Source: Bariatricus massiliensis (lineage in GTDB: Bacteria > Bacillota > Clostridia > Lachnospirales > Lachnospiraceae). From it: 64,000 bases of DNA. Under the pieces are notes generated by a model. It did no database searches, had not been told where the DNA came from, and saw only the letters and a program-made list of their open reading frames with translations. Below, in pieces: positions 1-8,236 of this stretch. Location of the stretch: the NCBI RefSeq assembly GCF_900086725.1, contig NZ_LT574838.1:1127617-1191616 (forward strand), given 5' to 3'. Position 1 is the stretch's first letter. Each line of letters begins with the position of its first letter. The position numbers and the translations under genes are program-made.

Positions 1-992
1 TATACGCTGATTTTAGGTTTGTGGTCTTTCAGCCACTCATCTCCCTCACAGCATCGTAGTATGGCACCTGTATACTCTTCGACTACCTGCTCGTGGCTCA
101 TTAAATTGGGAAGGTAATGGACACAGGTTTTAAAACAACAGTAATCCGGTATAGTAGAACCAGCTTCTCCGCCATAAATAACTCCAACATTACTTGACGG
201 CGGCGGTAGGAGCGGATGTTTATATTTTAAAAGCCAGCGGTGTTCTAACTCATCGATAGCGTTCATTAACTTTCCGGCTTTTTCTATTGCATTTACTCCC
301 GCGAGTTTTAATCCTGAATGTACTGCAATTCCCTCTATCTCGACTTGAAAAAATACCCAGCCCATATGTGCCACAATCAGCTCGTAGTTGGTCGGCTCGC
401 AGACAACCACCGCATCACCTTTTATGCCACTCATCGCCGCGCACAAAGAACCGTTTCCTCCGCCCTCTTCATCACATACTGATGCATATTTTACAGTAAC
501 CGGTAATTCTATACCTGCATCCTTCAATAGAGCCGTAGCCATTACAGATGCCATAAGTCCTGCTTTCATATCAGCCACACCGAGCCCAGTTATTCTATTT
601 TCAATAACTGCCGGGCTAAGCGGTGGTATACACCAATTCTCTTCATTTTCTGCAGGCATATGGTCAATATGACCGTTAAACAGAATTGATTTTTCAGATT
701 TTCCCGGAAAACTTGCATAAACATTGTATCTGTTATCGTAGTTATGTCCGGTATTCCCTTCTCTGTATTTCTCTTTACAAGCGACAATACTTTCTTCTTT
801 CAAGGGATCTTTCACAACTTCATCGGCGCCCAACTCGTGGAAAATGTCTGCCAAAAAATCCTGCCCCGCTGCCTCCAATCCTCCTTCGATTCCATGCCCG
901 ATGTCATGTGTGTCAATAGAAACAATCTTCAACAAATAGTCTATATATTTTTGCCTATTTTCTTCCAATGCTTTTTCAATTTTCTTATTCAT
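1..992 (-). CDS. M20-family amidohydrolase/peptidase (ArgE/DapE/YlmB-like), C-terminus missing
   Basis: The minus-strand reading frame is open to the left edge, so the C-terminus is cut off. The metal site is readable: an FNGHIDHMP stretch (HxD motif), then a DEEGGGNGS block with the Asp-Glu-Glu metal ligand and base of M20 di-zinc hydrolases. Family members deacylate or deformylate amides (acetylornithine, succinyl-diaminopimelate, formylaminopyrimidine); the sequence alone does not fix the substrate. Two ATGs follow an AAGGAGG ribosome site; the second (992) has the better 6-nt spacing, 995 is the alternative. The gene overlaps the SGNH hydrolase end and is last of the ECF transporter operon, suggesting that it processes the imported compound in the cytoplasm. 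Confidence 0.85.
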   Translation of the reverse strand, partial: MNKKIEKALEENRQKYIDYLLKIVSIDTHDIGHGIEGGLEAAGQDFLADIFHELGADEVVKDPLKEESIVACKEKYREGNTGHNYDNRYNVYASFPGKSEKSILFNGHIDHMPAENEENWCIPPLSPAVIENRITGLGVADMKAGLMASVMATALLKDAGIELPVTVKYASVCDEEGGGNGSLCAAMSGIKGDAVVVCEPTNYELIVAHMGWVFFQVEIEGIAVHSGLKLAGVNAIEKAGKLMNAIDELEHRWLLKYKHPLLPPPSSNVGVIYGGEAGSTIPDYCCFKTCVHYLPNLMSHEQVVEEYTGAILRCCEGDEWLKDHKPKISV

Positions 993-1608
993 CATATTCC
1001 TCCTTACCTATAATCATTTTATAAACACTTTCTGCCAGCTTTTCATGTCCTTCTACATCAAGATGAATCTTGTCAAAAGTCCCTGCACTTACCACATTAC
1101 CTACATTCAAAAACTTCCATCCATGTCGAGATGCCAGCCTTTTATAACAAGCCGCAAGTTCCTTGCTTTTTTCTTCCGCTCCTTTTCCGAACTCACTGTA
1201 AAAAGGACTTTTTTCCAGATTACTAAGTATCGGTGGTGCCGCAACAATAATTTTTGCCCCAGTCTTTTCAAATGTTTCAGCTATTTTCTCTATACCTTCA
1301 CCAATCACTTGCGCTTTTGCACAATATTCATCTTTACAATCATTCGTTCCTAGCATGATAACAGCTATATCAATAGGTTCATTTATCATGGCACAAACTT
1401 TTGCCTCTTCAACCCCATTTACATAAGGTTCTGTTTTACTGTCAAAGCAAGTGGTCCTACCGCATAACCCATTTTCTATGACTCGGTATTCGGTGCCTAA
1501 TTTTTTGCTTAAAACTCCCGGATACCTCTGTTCCCATGAATACCTACCGTCCTTTTCCGGCTGATATCCCCATGTATTGGAATCTCCGTAGCACAATACT
1601 TGTATCAT
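985..1608 (-). CDS. SGNH/GDSL-family hydrolase
   Basis: A 207-residue cytoplasmic protein without signal peptide. The N-terminal block CYGDSNTWG carries the nucleophile Ser (GDS), NGLCGRTT is block II, MLGTNDCKD is block III (GxND), and DKIHLDVEGH near the C-terminus carries the Asp-x-x-His pair. This is the SGNH esterase/arylesterase fold at its usual length. The start ATG overlaps the upstream ATPase stop as ATGA, so translation is probably coupled. Lying between ECF transporter ATPases and an M20 hydrolase, it probably removes an acyl or ester group from the imported ligand (inference). Exact substrate unknown. Confidence 0.88.
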   Translation of the reverse strand: MIQVLCYGDSNTWGYQPEKDGRYSWEQRYPGVLSKKLGTEYRVIENGLCGRTTCFDSKTEPYVNGVEEAKVCAMINEPIDIAVIMLGTNDCKDEYCAKAQVIGEGIEKIAETFEKTGAKIIVAAPPILSNLEKSPFYSEFGKGAEEKSKELAACYKRLASRHGWKFLNVGNVVSAGTFDKIHLDVEGHEKLAESVYKMIIGKEEYDE

Positions 1609-2417
1609 GATTCCATCACTTCTTTATATCGTTTTACGAACTCTTCTGCATTTAAAATATCTTTCCCAAGTCCGATACGGTCTGCTATCTGCCCGATTTC
1701 AGGACGCTTTATCTTACTCTGCCGTAATATTTCATCCTCCTTAAATATATCTCTCACATTTCCGTCTTTAATTATCTTTTTATTAGCCATGGCTACCACA
1801 CGCTCAAAATTGTTGGCTGCAAATTCCATATCATGCGTAATCGTCACTACACCGATTTCCTGTTTCTCCAATTCGTCTAAAACTCGTATAAGGACCTTTA
1901 TTCCTGTCAAATCCTGTCCTGCCGTCGGTTCGTCCAAAATCATATATTGTGGCCTTGTCGCTAAAATTGCGGCAATGGTTACAAATTTTCTAATAACATA
2001 TGGAATTTCAAAGGGGTTTGATTTCAAATAATTTTCTATTTCTAATAATTCTGCAACCTCTTTTACTCTCTTTTCAACTTCTTTCTCATCTAGTTTATAA
2101 TATCTAGGCATATATGCGATTTCTGCATATACGGTTTGGTTAAATATTTGGTCATCTGGATTTTGGAAAACATAACCTACTTGCCGGGCTATTTGGGCAG
2201 TAGTAAAATCTTTTGTGTTTTTTCCTTCTACAAATACATCACCTTTACAAGGTTTATGTAATCCATTCATCATTTTTACTGCTGTTGTTTTCCCAGCGCC
2301 GTTCTGACCTACAATTGCAACTCTTTCTCCTCTTTTTACAACAAGGTTCAAATTATCATTTGCTAAAAATCCATTTGGATACTGAAAACTTGCATTTTTC
2401 AGCTCAATTTGATTCAT
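1605..2417 (-). CDS. ECF transporter ATPase with degenerate signature motif
   Basis: ABC ATPase of the energy-coupling-factor type, 270 residues from the ATG at 2417. That start has an AAAGGGG site 9 nt upstream and begins inside the preceding ATPase gene; an upstream in-frame extension lacks homologous sequence. Walker A is GQNGAGKTT (37-45), the Q-loop is FQNPDDQ, Walker B is MILDEPTAGQD and the switch His lies in TITHDMEF. The LSGGQ signature is not present: the equivalent position reads EIPYVIR (about 137-143). Its partner ATPase keeps LSGGQ, so this looks like an asymmetric EcfA heterodimer. The pair should dock on the EcfT protein encoded upstream. Confidence 0.9.
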   Translation of the reverse strand: MNQIELKNASFQYPNGFLANDNLNLVVKRGERVAIVGQNGAGKTTAVKMMNGLHKPCKGDVFVEGKNTKDFTTAQIARQVGYVFQNPDDQIFNQTVYAEIAYMPRYYKLDEKEVEKRVKEVAELLEIENYLKSNPFEIPYVIRKFVTIAAILATRPQYMILDEPTAGQDLTGIKVLIRVLDELEKQEIGVVTITHDMEFAANNFERVVAMANKKIIKDGNVRDIFKEDEILRQSKIKRPEIGQIADRIGLGKDILNAEEFVKRYKEVMES

Positions 2418-3264
2418 GCTTTTCATCCCCTTTCTGTAAAAGTCGAATACATTCTTCTGTAGTAACCGGTATCTGCGGAAGAATAATTCCATTGCGCCTT
2501 AATTCCTGTTCTAAAATAACCGCCTGCGGCAGCATCGTTCCATGTTCCAAAAGCTCCAAATCACTCAATACTGTTCTGGCCGGCCCTTTTTTTAACAAAA
2601 CACCCTTTTGAAATACTAATACTTCATCCGCATACTCAGCAATAAGGTCTATTTTGTGTTCCACTAAAATGATAGTTTTCCCCTGCTCTTTCAGCATCTG
2701 TATAATTTCAAATATTCGCTCCGTCCCTTCCGGGTCAAGCTGAGATGTAGGCTCATCTATCACAAATATATCAGAATCCATAGCTATTATCGACGCAAAT
2801 GCCACCCTTTGTCTCTGGCCTCCTGACAGTCGGTTTGGGTCATTTTGCAAAAGTTCCTCTATCTTCAAAAGTTTTGCCACTTCAATGACCTTCTCTATCA
2901 TACGCTCCTTGGGGACCCCTAGATTCTCAAGTCCCAACGCGATTTCCTCAAATACTGTTTTCCTGACACCACTTATCTGAGTAAACGGATTTTGAAATAT
3001 ATATCCCATCTTTGTAGATAAAATATCCACATCAACTTTTCGGATATCTTCTCCGTTAATCGTCATATCTCCAATGAGCTTACCTTTATAAAAATGTGGA
3101 ATAAGGCCTCGCAATAAGTTGCAAAATGTCGTCTTCCCCCCTGCATTTTCACCAATAACCCCATAAAATTTCCCCAATTCCAATGAACAGGACACGTTTT
3201 TTAGCGCCGGTTCTTTCATAAGCGGATATGTATAGGTAATCTCTTTTAACTCTATATAAGCCAT
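2404..3264 (-). CDS. ECF transporter ATPase (canonical)
   Basis: 286-residue ABC ATPase. It has Walker A GENAGGKTT near residue 38, Q-loop FQNPFTQ, intact signature LSGGQRQRV, Walker B FVIDEPTSQLD and switch His in VEHKIDL. The FQNP Q-loop motif is typical of EcfA proteins. Start at 3264 follows GGGAGGATAGTTTT. The 5' end overlaps the EcfT gene by 13 nt and the 3' end overlaps the second ATPase by 14 nt, indicating tight translational coupling. It powers import by the S component encoded at the head of the operon. Confidence 0.92.
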   Translation of the reverse strand: MAYIELKEITYTYPLMKEPALKNVSCSLELGKFYGVIGENAGGKTTFCNLLRGLIPHFYKGKLIGDMTINGEDIRKVDVDILSTKMGYIFQNPFTQISGVRKTVFEEIALGLENLGVPKERMIEKVIEVAKLLKIEELLQNDPNRLSGGQRQRVAFASIIAMDSDIFVIDEPTSQLDPEGTERIFEIIQMLKEQGKTIILVEHKIDLIAEYADEVLVFQKGVLLKKGPARTVLSDLELLEHGTMLPQAVILEQELRRNGIILPQIPVTTEECIRLLQKGDEKHESN

Positions 3265-4046
3265 AAAACTATCCTCCCTATTATCAATCCAACAAATGCA
3301 ATATCAAACAGTATGACAAATACTTTTTCCTGCCTGCTCACTTCAGGAAGTTCTGACAAAAATGTATGTGCGACAGGTGCAGAGAATGCTCTGGCATCCA
3401 TAGCTATCGACTTCTCCTCCGTACTGGATATTGCATTGAGCACAAGCGGCCCCATAACTGGAATATACGCTTTCGCCCTCTGCAGAAGATTTCCTTCTGT
3501 TTCAATTCCCCTAGCCTTTTGGGATTCCATGATTACCTGTGCACTTTGTTTCAAATCTGTAATCGTTTGAAAGGACGAAAGAATAACAAATGAAACCATG
3601 TGTGATACGCCCTTCTTCTCTAAGGCATATGTAAATTCATCCATAGGCGTTGTTTTCACAAATAAAATGAACGCACCACTAAACGCTAAAACCAGAGATA
3701 CAATATTGAGCCCTGACTGTATACTTTCGGTAGTAACACAAATCCCCCAAAGCTTAAATAAAACATGTTCTCCTGGTGCAAACGCCGCCTTTACTATAAA
3801 TAGGAATACTCCAAACAAAAGCAGGACTTTCCAATATAGTGAAAAGAAAGAGCGAAAACATCCCGCTACGGCTGAACACAAAATGAAGAACAGCACCATC
3901 CCAAATCCGAAAAAATAGTTTTGAACAAAAAATGGAGTCAATCCCAACACCAGCATTAAATTGACTTTACTCATAGGATTCAAATCTTTTATTATATTCC
4001 CTGTTCTTTTGGGATTCATATACTGTTTTGCAAAATCATAATCCAT
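3252..4046 (-). CDS. ECF transporter transmembrane component EcfT
   Basis: 264-residue membrane protein with several hydrophobic helices at the N-terminal half (about 30-130) and C-terminus. Two coupling-helix signatures typical of EcfT are visible, ESQKARGIE and MDARAF; each holds the Ala-Arg-Gly/Ala motif that contacts the ATPases. A good AAGGAGG ribosome site precedes the start at 4046. It sits directly between the S component and the two ATPases, so a dedicated (group I-like) ECF module is likely rather than a shared one. Confidence 0.9.
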   Translation of the reverse strand: MDYDFAKQYMNPKRTGNIIKDLNPMSKVNLMLVLGLTPFFVQNYFFGFGMVLFFILCSAVAGCFRSFFSLYWKVLLLFGVFLFIVKAAFAPGEHVLFKLWGICVTTESIQSGLNIVSLVLAFSGAFILFVKTTPMDEFTYALEKKGVSHMVSFVILSSFQTITDLKQSAQVIMESQKARGIETEGNLLQRAKAYIPVMGPLVLNAISSTEEKSIAMDARAFSAPVAHTFLSELPEVSRQEKVFVILFDIAFVGLIIGRIVLWLI

Positions 4047-4105
4047 CTAATCATCCTCCTTTTGGAAAAGATTGCAGTCATGTCGTGCATGACTGCAACC
4101 GATTT

Positions 4106-4687
4106 TTACTGCTCTTCTTTGATAAAGTGTTTTCCATTTGGAAGCTTTACTACAAAACGTGCCGGCATAGCCTTCAATACAAAGAAAATAATAATTAAGC
4201 AAATGATTTTGTCCATCAGCTCAGATGATAGCTCACTCACAAAGGTAGCCGGAAGAACATCCCATCCTGCTGCCATCAACGTGGTAACAATAACACTGGC
4301 GCCCGTCCCGACAAATCCTCCATATAAAACAGCCGTAATCGGAACCGCAAGACATGTACTGATAATTGCTATTACCACACCATTCACCGGAGCTTTCCAG
4401 AATTTTGAAAACATTTGCTTCTTAGCTAAAAATGAACCTAAAAATCCAAACAATACACCGATAATCGTGTATGGCAGAAGAGTCGGCAGGGAAATAGCAT
4501 TAATTAATCCGCAGCCTAATCCTACCAATGCTCCAGGAATACCTCCACATAAAGCACCAACAACGAACGTTCCAATACTATCCAAAAATACTGGCAATTT
4601 TAGCAGAACCGCAAGCTGTCCGCCTACTACATTTACCGCAATACCGATTGGAATCAAAAAAATTGTTAACTTGTTAAATTTTTTCAT
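4106..4687 (-). CDS. ECF transporter substrate-binding S component, ligand unknown
   Basis: 193-residue, highly hydrophobic protein with about five to six membrane segments rich in Gly and Ala; it ends in a short charged tail. Features such as LPVFLDSIGTFVVGALCGG near residues 31-50 resemble ECF S components. First gene of the operon, with ribosome site AAAGGAGG and a strong promoter at 4771-4799. I cannot tell which vitamin or precursor it binds: no TPP, cobalamin, FMN or other known riboswitch was recognised upstream. The hydrolases at the end of the operon suggest an acylated or amide-containing ligand (inference). Confidence 0.82.
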   Translation of the reverse strand: MKKFNKLTIFLIPIGIAVNVVGGQLAVLLKLPVFLDSIGTFVVGALCGGIPGALVGLGCGLINAISLPTLLPYTIIGVLFGFLGSFLAKKQMFSKFWKAPVNGVVIAIISTCLAVPITAVLYGGFVGTGASVIVTTLMAAGWDVLPATFVSELSSELMDKIICLIIIFFVLKAMPARFVVKLPNGKHFIKEEQ

Positions 4688-4736
4688 GTTTTTCCTCCTT
4701 TTACTTTGACCTTTCTCTCATTGTTGCGTAAATACG

Positions 4737-4758
4737 TTTGGTAAATCGTTTTTCCAAA
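4737..4758. promoter_or_regulatory. CG-centred palindrome, candidate operator
   Basis: A 22-nt imperfect inverted repeat with arms TTTGG and CCAAA around a central CG; 8 of 10 arm positions pair. It lies some 13 nt downstream of the -10 element of the ECF promoter, so a bound repressor would block transcription. CG-centred palindromes are typical of LacI/CcpA-type regulators, but no such regulator is encoded next to it. Confidence 0.45.
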
Positions 4759-4770
4759 TGATTTAATAAC

Positions 4771-4799
4771 ATCATACTTTACAATTTGCTAAGTGTCAA
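4771..4799 (-). promoter_or_regulatory. Sigma-70 type promoter of ECF operon
   Basis: Minus strand: -35 TTGACA (4794-4799), exactly 17-nt spacer, -10 TATGAT (4771-4776). It lies 84 nt upstream of the S-component start, the first gene of the operon. Confidence 0.8.
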
Positions 4800-4914
4800 T
4801 CGGCACATTTCGACGATTTATACGGTTATTTTTTGTCAATTGTCACAATTATAACTTTTATTCTCGTTATTTTCACCAAAATTAAACTGTATTTTTGTGC
4901 ATAACGCCATTTTA

Positions 4915-4926
4915 TAAAACGTTTTA
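4915..4926. promoter_or_regulatory. Perfect 12-nt palindrome TAAAACGTTTTA
   Basis: Perfect palindrome with central CG, about 115 nt upstream of the ECF promoter -35. It may be a second binding site for the factor that recognises 4737-4758. It resembles but does not match the catabolite-response element consensus. Confidence 0.35.
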
Positions 4927-4945
4927 CCTAGTATAGATTATATAA

Positions 4946-4979
4946 AAAGGCGTTGACAGTTTAATCTGCCAACGCCTTT
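4946..4979 (-). terminator. Rho-independent terminator
   Basis: Inverted repeat with arms AAAGGCGTTG and CAACGCCTTT, an extra CAG/CTG pairing inside and a TTTAAT-type loop, followed on the minus strand by TTTTTATAT. It ends the transcript of the gene at 5015-5911. Confidence 0.88.
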
Positions 4980-5014
4980 CTTCTCACTCTCTATATGCTT
5001 TTTCAACCGCTTGC

Positions 5015-5911
5015 CTACTCTATCTCCCGCTTTATCCTCTCCATATCCTCATCCGTAAGAATTGTAAAAAATCCCTTGAATTCTTCTATATCATCTCCAC
5101 GTTTCAGCAATATTCTGGCAAACTCCGTTTCCTTACTTCTTGCCACCTCTGCCGACGCTTTCTCCACCTGTTCTCTCGCATACTCCAGCTTCTCTTCTTC
5201 AATCAACCTTCCTACTTTCGTCATCTCAAGCCACCTCCTGATTTCTTTTGAATCCCTATCTGCTATCACTTTATCCGCAAACACCAGCATTCCCGACAGC
5301 ATAAATGTCTGCACCGGTATATCCTGCACTTCCTTCGCCATCTCAAAACACTCTCTAATACACGCCTGCTTCTTCTCCTGCCCCTTGTAAGTCAGCGGCA
5401 GAATAATAAATTGCATCTGCTCCTCCTCTGTGAGCTTTTCTCTATGTTTTACTCTTTCCCATAACCTATCTCTGATACCCTCAGAATCCAATTCTGTCAA
5501 AAAAGCCTCCTGAAGCTGAAATTTCAAGCATCCCACATCCATGAACGGGCGAGTGCGTGCCGGTTCAATGTCCGCTGTGTAAATGACAATCATACGGATT
5601 TTACGGAGCATGCTGTGCTTCTCCATGTTGCGTTTCAATGTGCGGACAATATAATTCAGATACTTGATTTTATCAATATCCGCATACGTGCTCTCATAAT
5701 CCACCAGCGCCAGAGAACCGTCCTCCAACTCAAATAGATTGTCAAGCCTTAATTCATTTGCCTCTATTATCGGCAAATTCGTTGGCAGAACATCCACTAT
5801 CTTCGGTATGTTAATTCCATACACAGCAAAAGACTTATTTTTCAAATGCTGCTCCAAATACTTTGCAGTGATATCCTTGTTTTGATAAGCTATCTCGCTT
5901 TCTCCTGACAT
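5015..5911 (-). CDS. Unknown protein, possible PD-(D/E)XK (Rpn/transposase-type) nuclease relative
   Basis: I do not firmly recognise this 298-residue soluble protein. The N-terminal third contains RLDNLFELEDGSLALVDYES followed by a Tyr/Lys-rich helix; a D...E pattern around a central beta hairpin recalls the PD-(D/E)XK fold of Rpn/YhgA-like proteins, but the usual ExK/ExQ reads E-S-T. The C-terminal third (from about residue 215) is a charged, probably coiled-coil helix. The ATG at 5911 has an AAAGGAGG site; a longer frame upstream has none. It is monocistronic with its own terminator. Many Lachnospiraceae genomes carry several such genes, so a mobile or nuclease-derived role is only a guess. 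Confidence 0.7.
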   Translation of the reverse strand: MSGESEIAYQNKDITAKYLEQHLKNKSFAVYGINIPKIVDVLPTNLPIIEANELRLDNLFELEDGSLALVDYESTYADIDKIKYLNYIVRTLKRNMEKHSMLRKIRMIVIYTADIEPARTRPFMDVGCLKFQLQEAFLTELDSEGIRDRLWERVKHREKLTEEEQMQFIILPLTYKGQEKKQACIRECFEMAKEVQDIPVQTFMLSGMLVFADKVIADRDSKEIRRWLEMTKVGRLIEEEKLEYAREQVEKASAEVARSKETEFARILLKRGDDIEEFKGFFTILTDEDMERIKREIE

Positions 5912-6359
5912 ATCTGTCTCCTCCTTTGAGGCCAAATATGTCAGCAGAGACCAGCTTCTCCTGTTACCTCTATTATACGAAGACAACAAAAAAACTGCAA
6001 TAAGACCTTGCAAAATCCAAAACACATCCAGCCTATTTTATTTTTTCATTAAATTTGATTTTCCGGCTGAAGCGCCACGAAAATTAGAATATCCATTCCG
6101 GAGAAGCCGGAACGGTCTTGGAACAGATTAGAATATTAGAGAAACTCCGTCCACGATTTTGATGTAACATCAGTATACCACAAACGCAGGAAAGGAAGCA
6201 ACGTTTTGCGCCATTTACTTTTCAATTTGAATAACTCAACAAAATAATAAAACATGCAACCTCAAAGATTCCTGTCTTGAATAAAACAGAAAATGTGGGG
6301 CCGGTCTCGTCCCGGGACAAGACCGGCCCCACATTTTCGTTATATAATCAATTAATCAA
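5912..6359. other. Gene-free region, mostly unassigned
   Basis: 448 nt. Apart from the terminator at 6290-6337, I see only AT-rich sequence and short GC patches (ccggag/ctccgg-like, near 6095-6115) with no convincing gene, riboswitch or promoter, although the promoter of the gene ending at 5015 must lie in its left part. Confidence 0.5.
6290..6337 (-). terminator. Strong terminator of the sugar/DhaK operon
   Basis: An 18-bp perfect stem with arms AAAATGTGGGGCCGGTCT and its complement around a 12-nt loop. It lies 22 nt past the stop of the fused kinase gene and ends the five-gene operon. It is A/T-flanked on both sides and could act in both directions. Confidence 0.9.
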
Positions 6360-8132
6360 TTAAACCTCACCTTCGACAAATTCTCTCATTCCTTGGAAAA
6401 TGAGCCACACGGATGTTGCTCCGGCATCTTGATGTCCGATTGCTCTTTCCATCAGTGATTTGGCACGACCGAATTTTGCCACGTAATCTTTGGTGTTCTC
6501 CACACCTTGTCTTGCTGCTTCTTCTGCTGCTTTCAGCATTTCAAGAAGCGGTCTGTCTTTATACTCTTCCATAGCAAGGACAGCCGGCTCTAGCGCATCT
6601 ACCATGGTCTTGTCTCCTACCTCTGCTTTTCCACGCTCTTTGATGGCCTCCAGACTCTTCCGCTCCATGGCAGCCAAATCGGCTGAAGTGAGCTCTGTTT
6701 TTGCATCTGCCCCCTTGGCTCCGGCCAGATACAGGCTTCCGAAGATGACCCCGGACGCTCCGCCCATGGACATTAACATTGCTTTTCCGGCCGTCTCAAA
6801 TACGGCATATACATTTCCCTGTGCATCCAGATTCTCAAGCTTGCCCTTGGCCTTCTGCATACCACCTGCCATACCAATTCCATGGTCGCCGTCGCCAATA
6901 GCGCTGTCGATCTCTGTCAGATAGGGTTTCTTTGCAATCACCTTATCGGCGATATACATCAGCATCTCACGTGCATCTTCCGCAGTCAGTGTCTCTAAAA
7001 CACCTTCCCGTCTCTTGCCGCAGCACTTCGCTGTTTCAGCCTCAGCCTGGCTCCCCGCAGATTCCTGTGGCTTATCCGTCTCGGACTCCGCCGGAACTGG
7101 TGTATCGGCAGAAGTATTTTCTACCGCCCCTGTCAATTCCCCTTTTGCATAATAGGGAGAATAGCAGGGCATATCATAATATGTTTTCAGTTCATCATCC
7201 AGCTTCATGAATGTGATGGAGAATCCTCCCATGCCCTGACTGGTACAAAAGTTATTCATGTCTGAATCATAAACATAGATTCCGTCTTTATCAAGCAGTT
7301 GTTTCACCTTACGGTAAACAATTGCCAATTCCAGATTTGTGGTAGCTCCCAATCCGTTGATAACTACACACACCTGATCTCCTTTTTCTAGCTTTGCGTC
7401 CTGCATCAGATTGCGGTACAGTTCTTCCGTAAGTACGTCCGCAGGCTCCATTTTCGTTCTCTGAATTCCCGGCTCCCCGTGAATTCCCATTCCGTATTCC
7501 ATCTCATCCTCACCAAGCTCAAAGGTCGGCTTATCGAGACCCGGAATCTGTCCCGGTGAAACAGCGATACCGATGGACTTCGTGTTATCTCTTGCTTTTT
7601 CTACTATTCTCGTTACTTCCTGAAGGTCAAGTCCTGCGTCACAGGCAGCGCCAGCCACTTTAATTACCGTTACATCCCCGGCAATTCCCCGGCGGTCCTC
7701 GATTCTATCCGCAGGAGCAGATGCCACATCATCCCACACCCGTACATGGGCTGTGGGAATCCCGTCATCATTGAGAAGCTCCTCCGCCATATCAAAGTTC
7801 AGATTATCTCCCGCATAATTTCCGTATACGAAAAGAACTCCCTTCCCTTCATTCACTGCATTGGCAGTCTCATAGACAGTATTAGGATCGGGTGATGCGA
7901 AAATATTGCCACAGGCAGCCGCGTCCGCCAGCCCCTTGCCTACAAATCCCGCGAACATCGGTTCATGTCCGCTTCCTCCGCCGACCACGAGCGCCACTTT
8001 GTCTTTTCTCCGGTTCTTAGAAATAACACCCTTGACTTCCGGGTGCTGTTCATAATATTTGCTATAGCAGGCCACAAAGCCTTCCAGACCTTCCATAACT
8101 GTGTCATCTGCATTGTTGATTATTTTCTTCAC
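6360..8132 (-). CDS. Fused dihydroxyacetone-kinase-family protein (DhaK-DhaL)
   Basis: About 590 residues. The N-terminal DhaK domain (1-335) has the GGGSGHEP phosphate loop (51-58) and GMGIHGEPG with His218, which in the family forms a hemiaminal with the ketone substrate. A Pro/Glu/Ala-rich linker (about 340-378) joins a DhaL domain with IGDGDHG (412-418), the Asp ligands for Mg-ATP. Fusion implies an ATP-dependent rather than PTS-dependent kinase, for dihydroxyacetone or a C4 ketose such as erythrulose. I choose the GTG at 8132: an AGGAGG lies 8 nt upstream and homologues begin KKIINN; an ATG at 8165 has no ribosome site. Last gene of the operon. Confidence 0.88.
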   Translation of the reverse strand: MKKIINNADDTVMEGLEGFVACYSKYYEQHPEVKGVISKNRRKDKVALVVGGGSGHEPMFAGFVGKGLADAAACGNIFASPDPNTVYETANAVNEGKGVLFVYGNYAGDNLNFDMAEELLNDDGIPTAHVRVWDDVASAPADRIEDRRGIAGDVTVIKVAGAACDAGLDLQEVTRIVEKARDNTKSIGIAVSPGQIPGLDKPTFELGEDEMEYGMGIHGEPGIQRTKMEPADVLTEELYRNLMQDAKLEKGDQVCVVINGLGATTNLELAIVYRKVKQLLDKDGIYVYDSDMNNFCTSQGMGGFSITFMKLDDELKTYYDMPCYSPYYAKGELTGAVENTSADTPVPAESETDKPQESAGSQAEAETAKCCGKRREGVLETLTAEDAREMLMYIADKVIAKKPYLTEIDSAIGDGDHGIGMAGGMQKAKGKLENLDAQGNVYAVFETAGKAMLMSMGGASGVIFGSLYLAGAKGADAKTELTSADLAAMERKSLEAIKERGKAEVGDKTMVDALEPAVLAMEEYKDRPLLEMLKAAEEAARQGVENTKDYVAKFGRAKSLMERAIGHQDAGATSVWLIFQGMREFVEGEV

Positions 8133-8169
8133 CTTCAAACCCTCCTGATTCTGCCTTTTTTGCATAAAA

Positions 8170-8189
8170 GGGGATGCATAAGCACCCCC
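8170..8189 (-). terminator. Intercistronic hairpin / weak terminator after binding-protein gene
   Basis: Arms GGGGATGC and GCACCCCC around ATAA, followed on the minus strand by TTTTATG. It lies between the binding-protein gene and the fused kinase gene and probably lowers expression of the latter relative to the former. Confidence 0.6.
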
Positions 8190-8236
8190 CTTTACATTTA
8201 CTTTTGTCTTATGTCATGATAAACCCTGACATCATG

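Larger units (their letters stand above)
4688..5014. other. Intergenic control region of the ECF operon
   Basis: This 327-nt gene-free stretch holds the minus-strand promoter for the ECF operon (4771-4799), a CG-centred 22-nt palindrome just downstream of it (4737-4758), a second CG-centred palindrome TAAAACGTTTTA (4915-4926), and the terminator of the next gene upstream (4946-4979). The rest is AT-rich with nothing recognisable. Confidence 0.7.

Noticed and set aside
4062..4709. Long plus-strand reading frame opposite the ECF S component
   Set aside because: Antisense shadow without ribosome site or family features; the minus strand encodes a clear membrane protein in an operon.
4688..4990. 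TPP or other vitamin riboswitch upstream of the ECF operon
   Set aside because: No conserved riboswitch core could be recognised; the leader is short and contains promoter and palindromes only.
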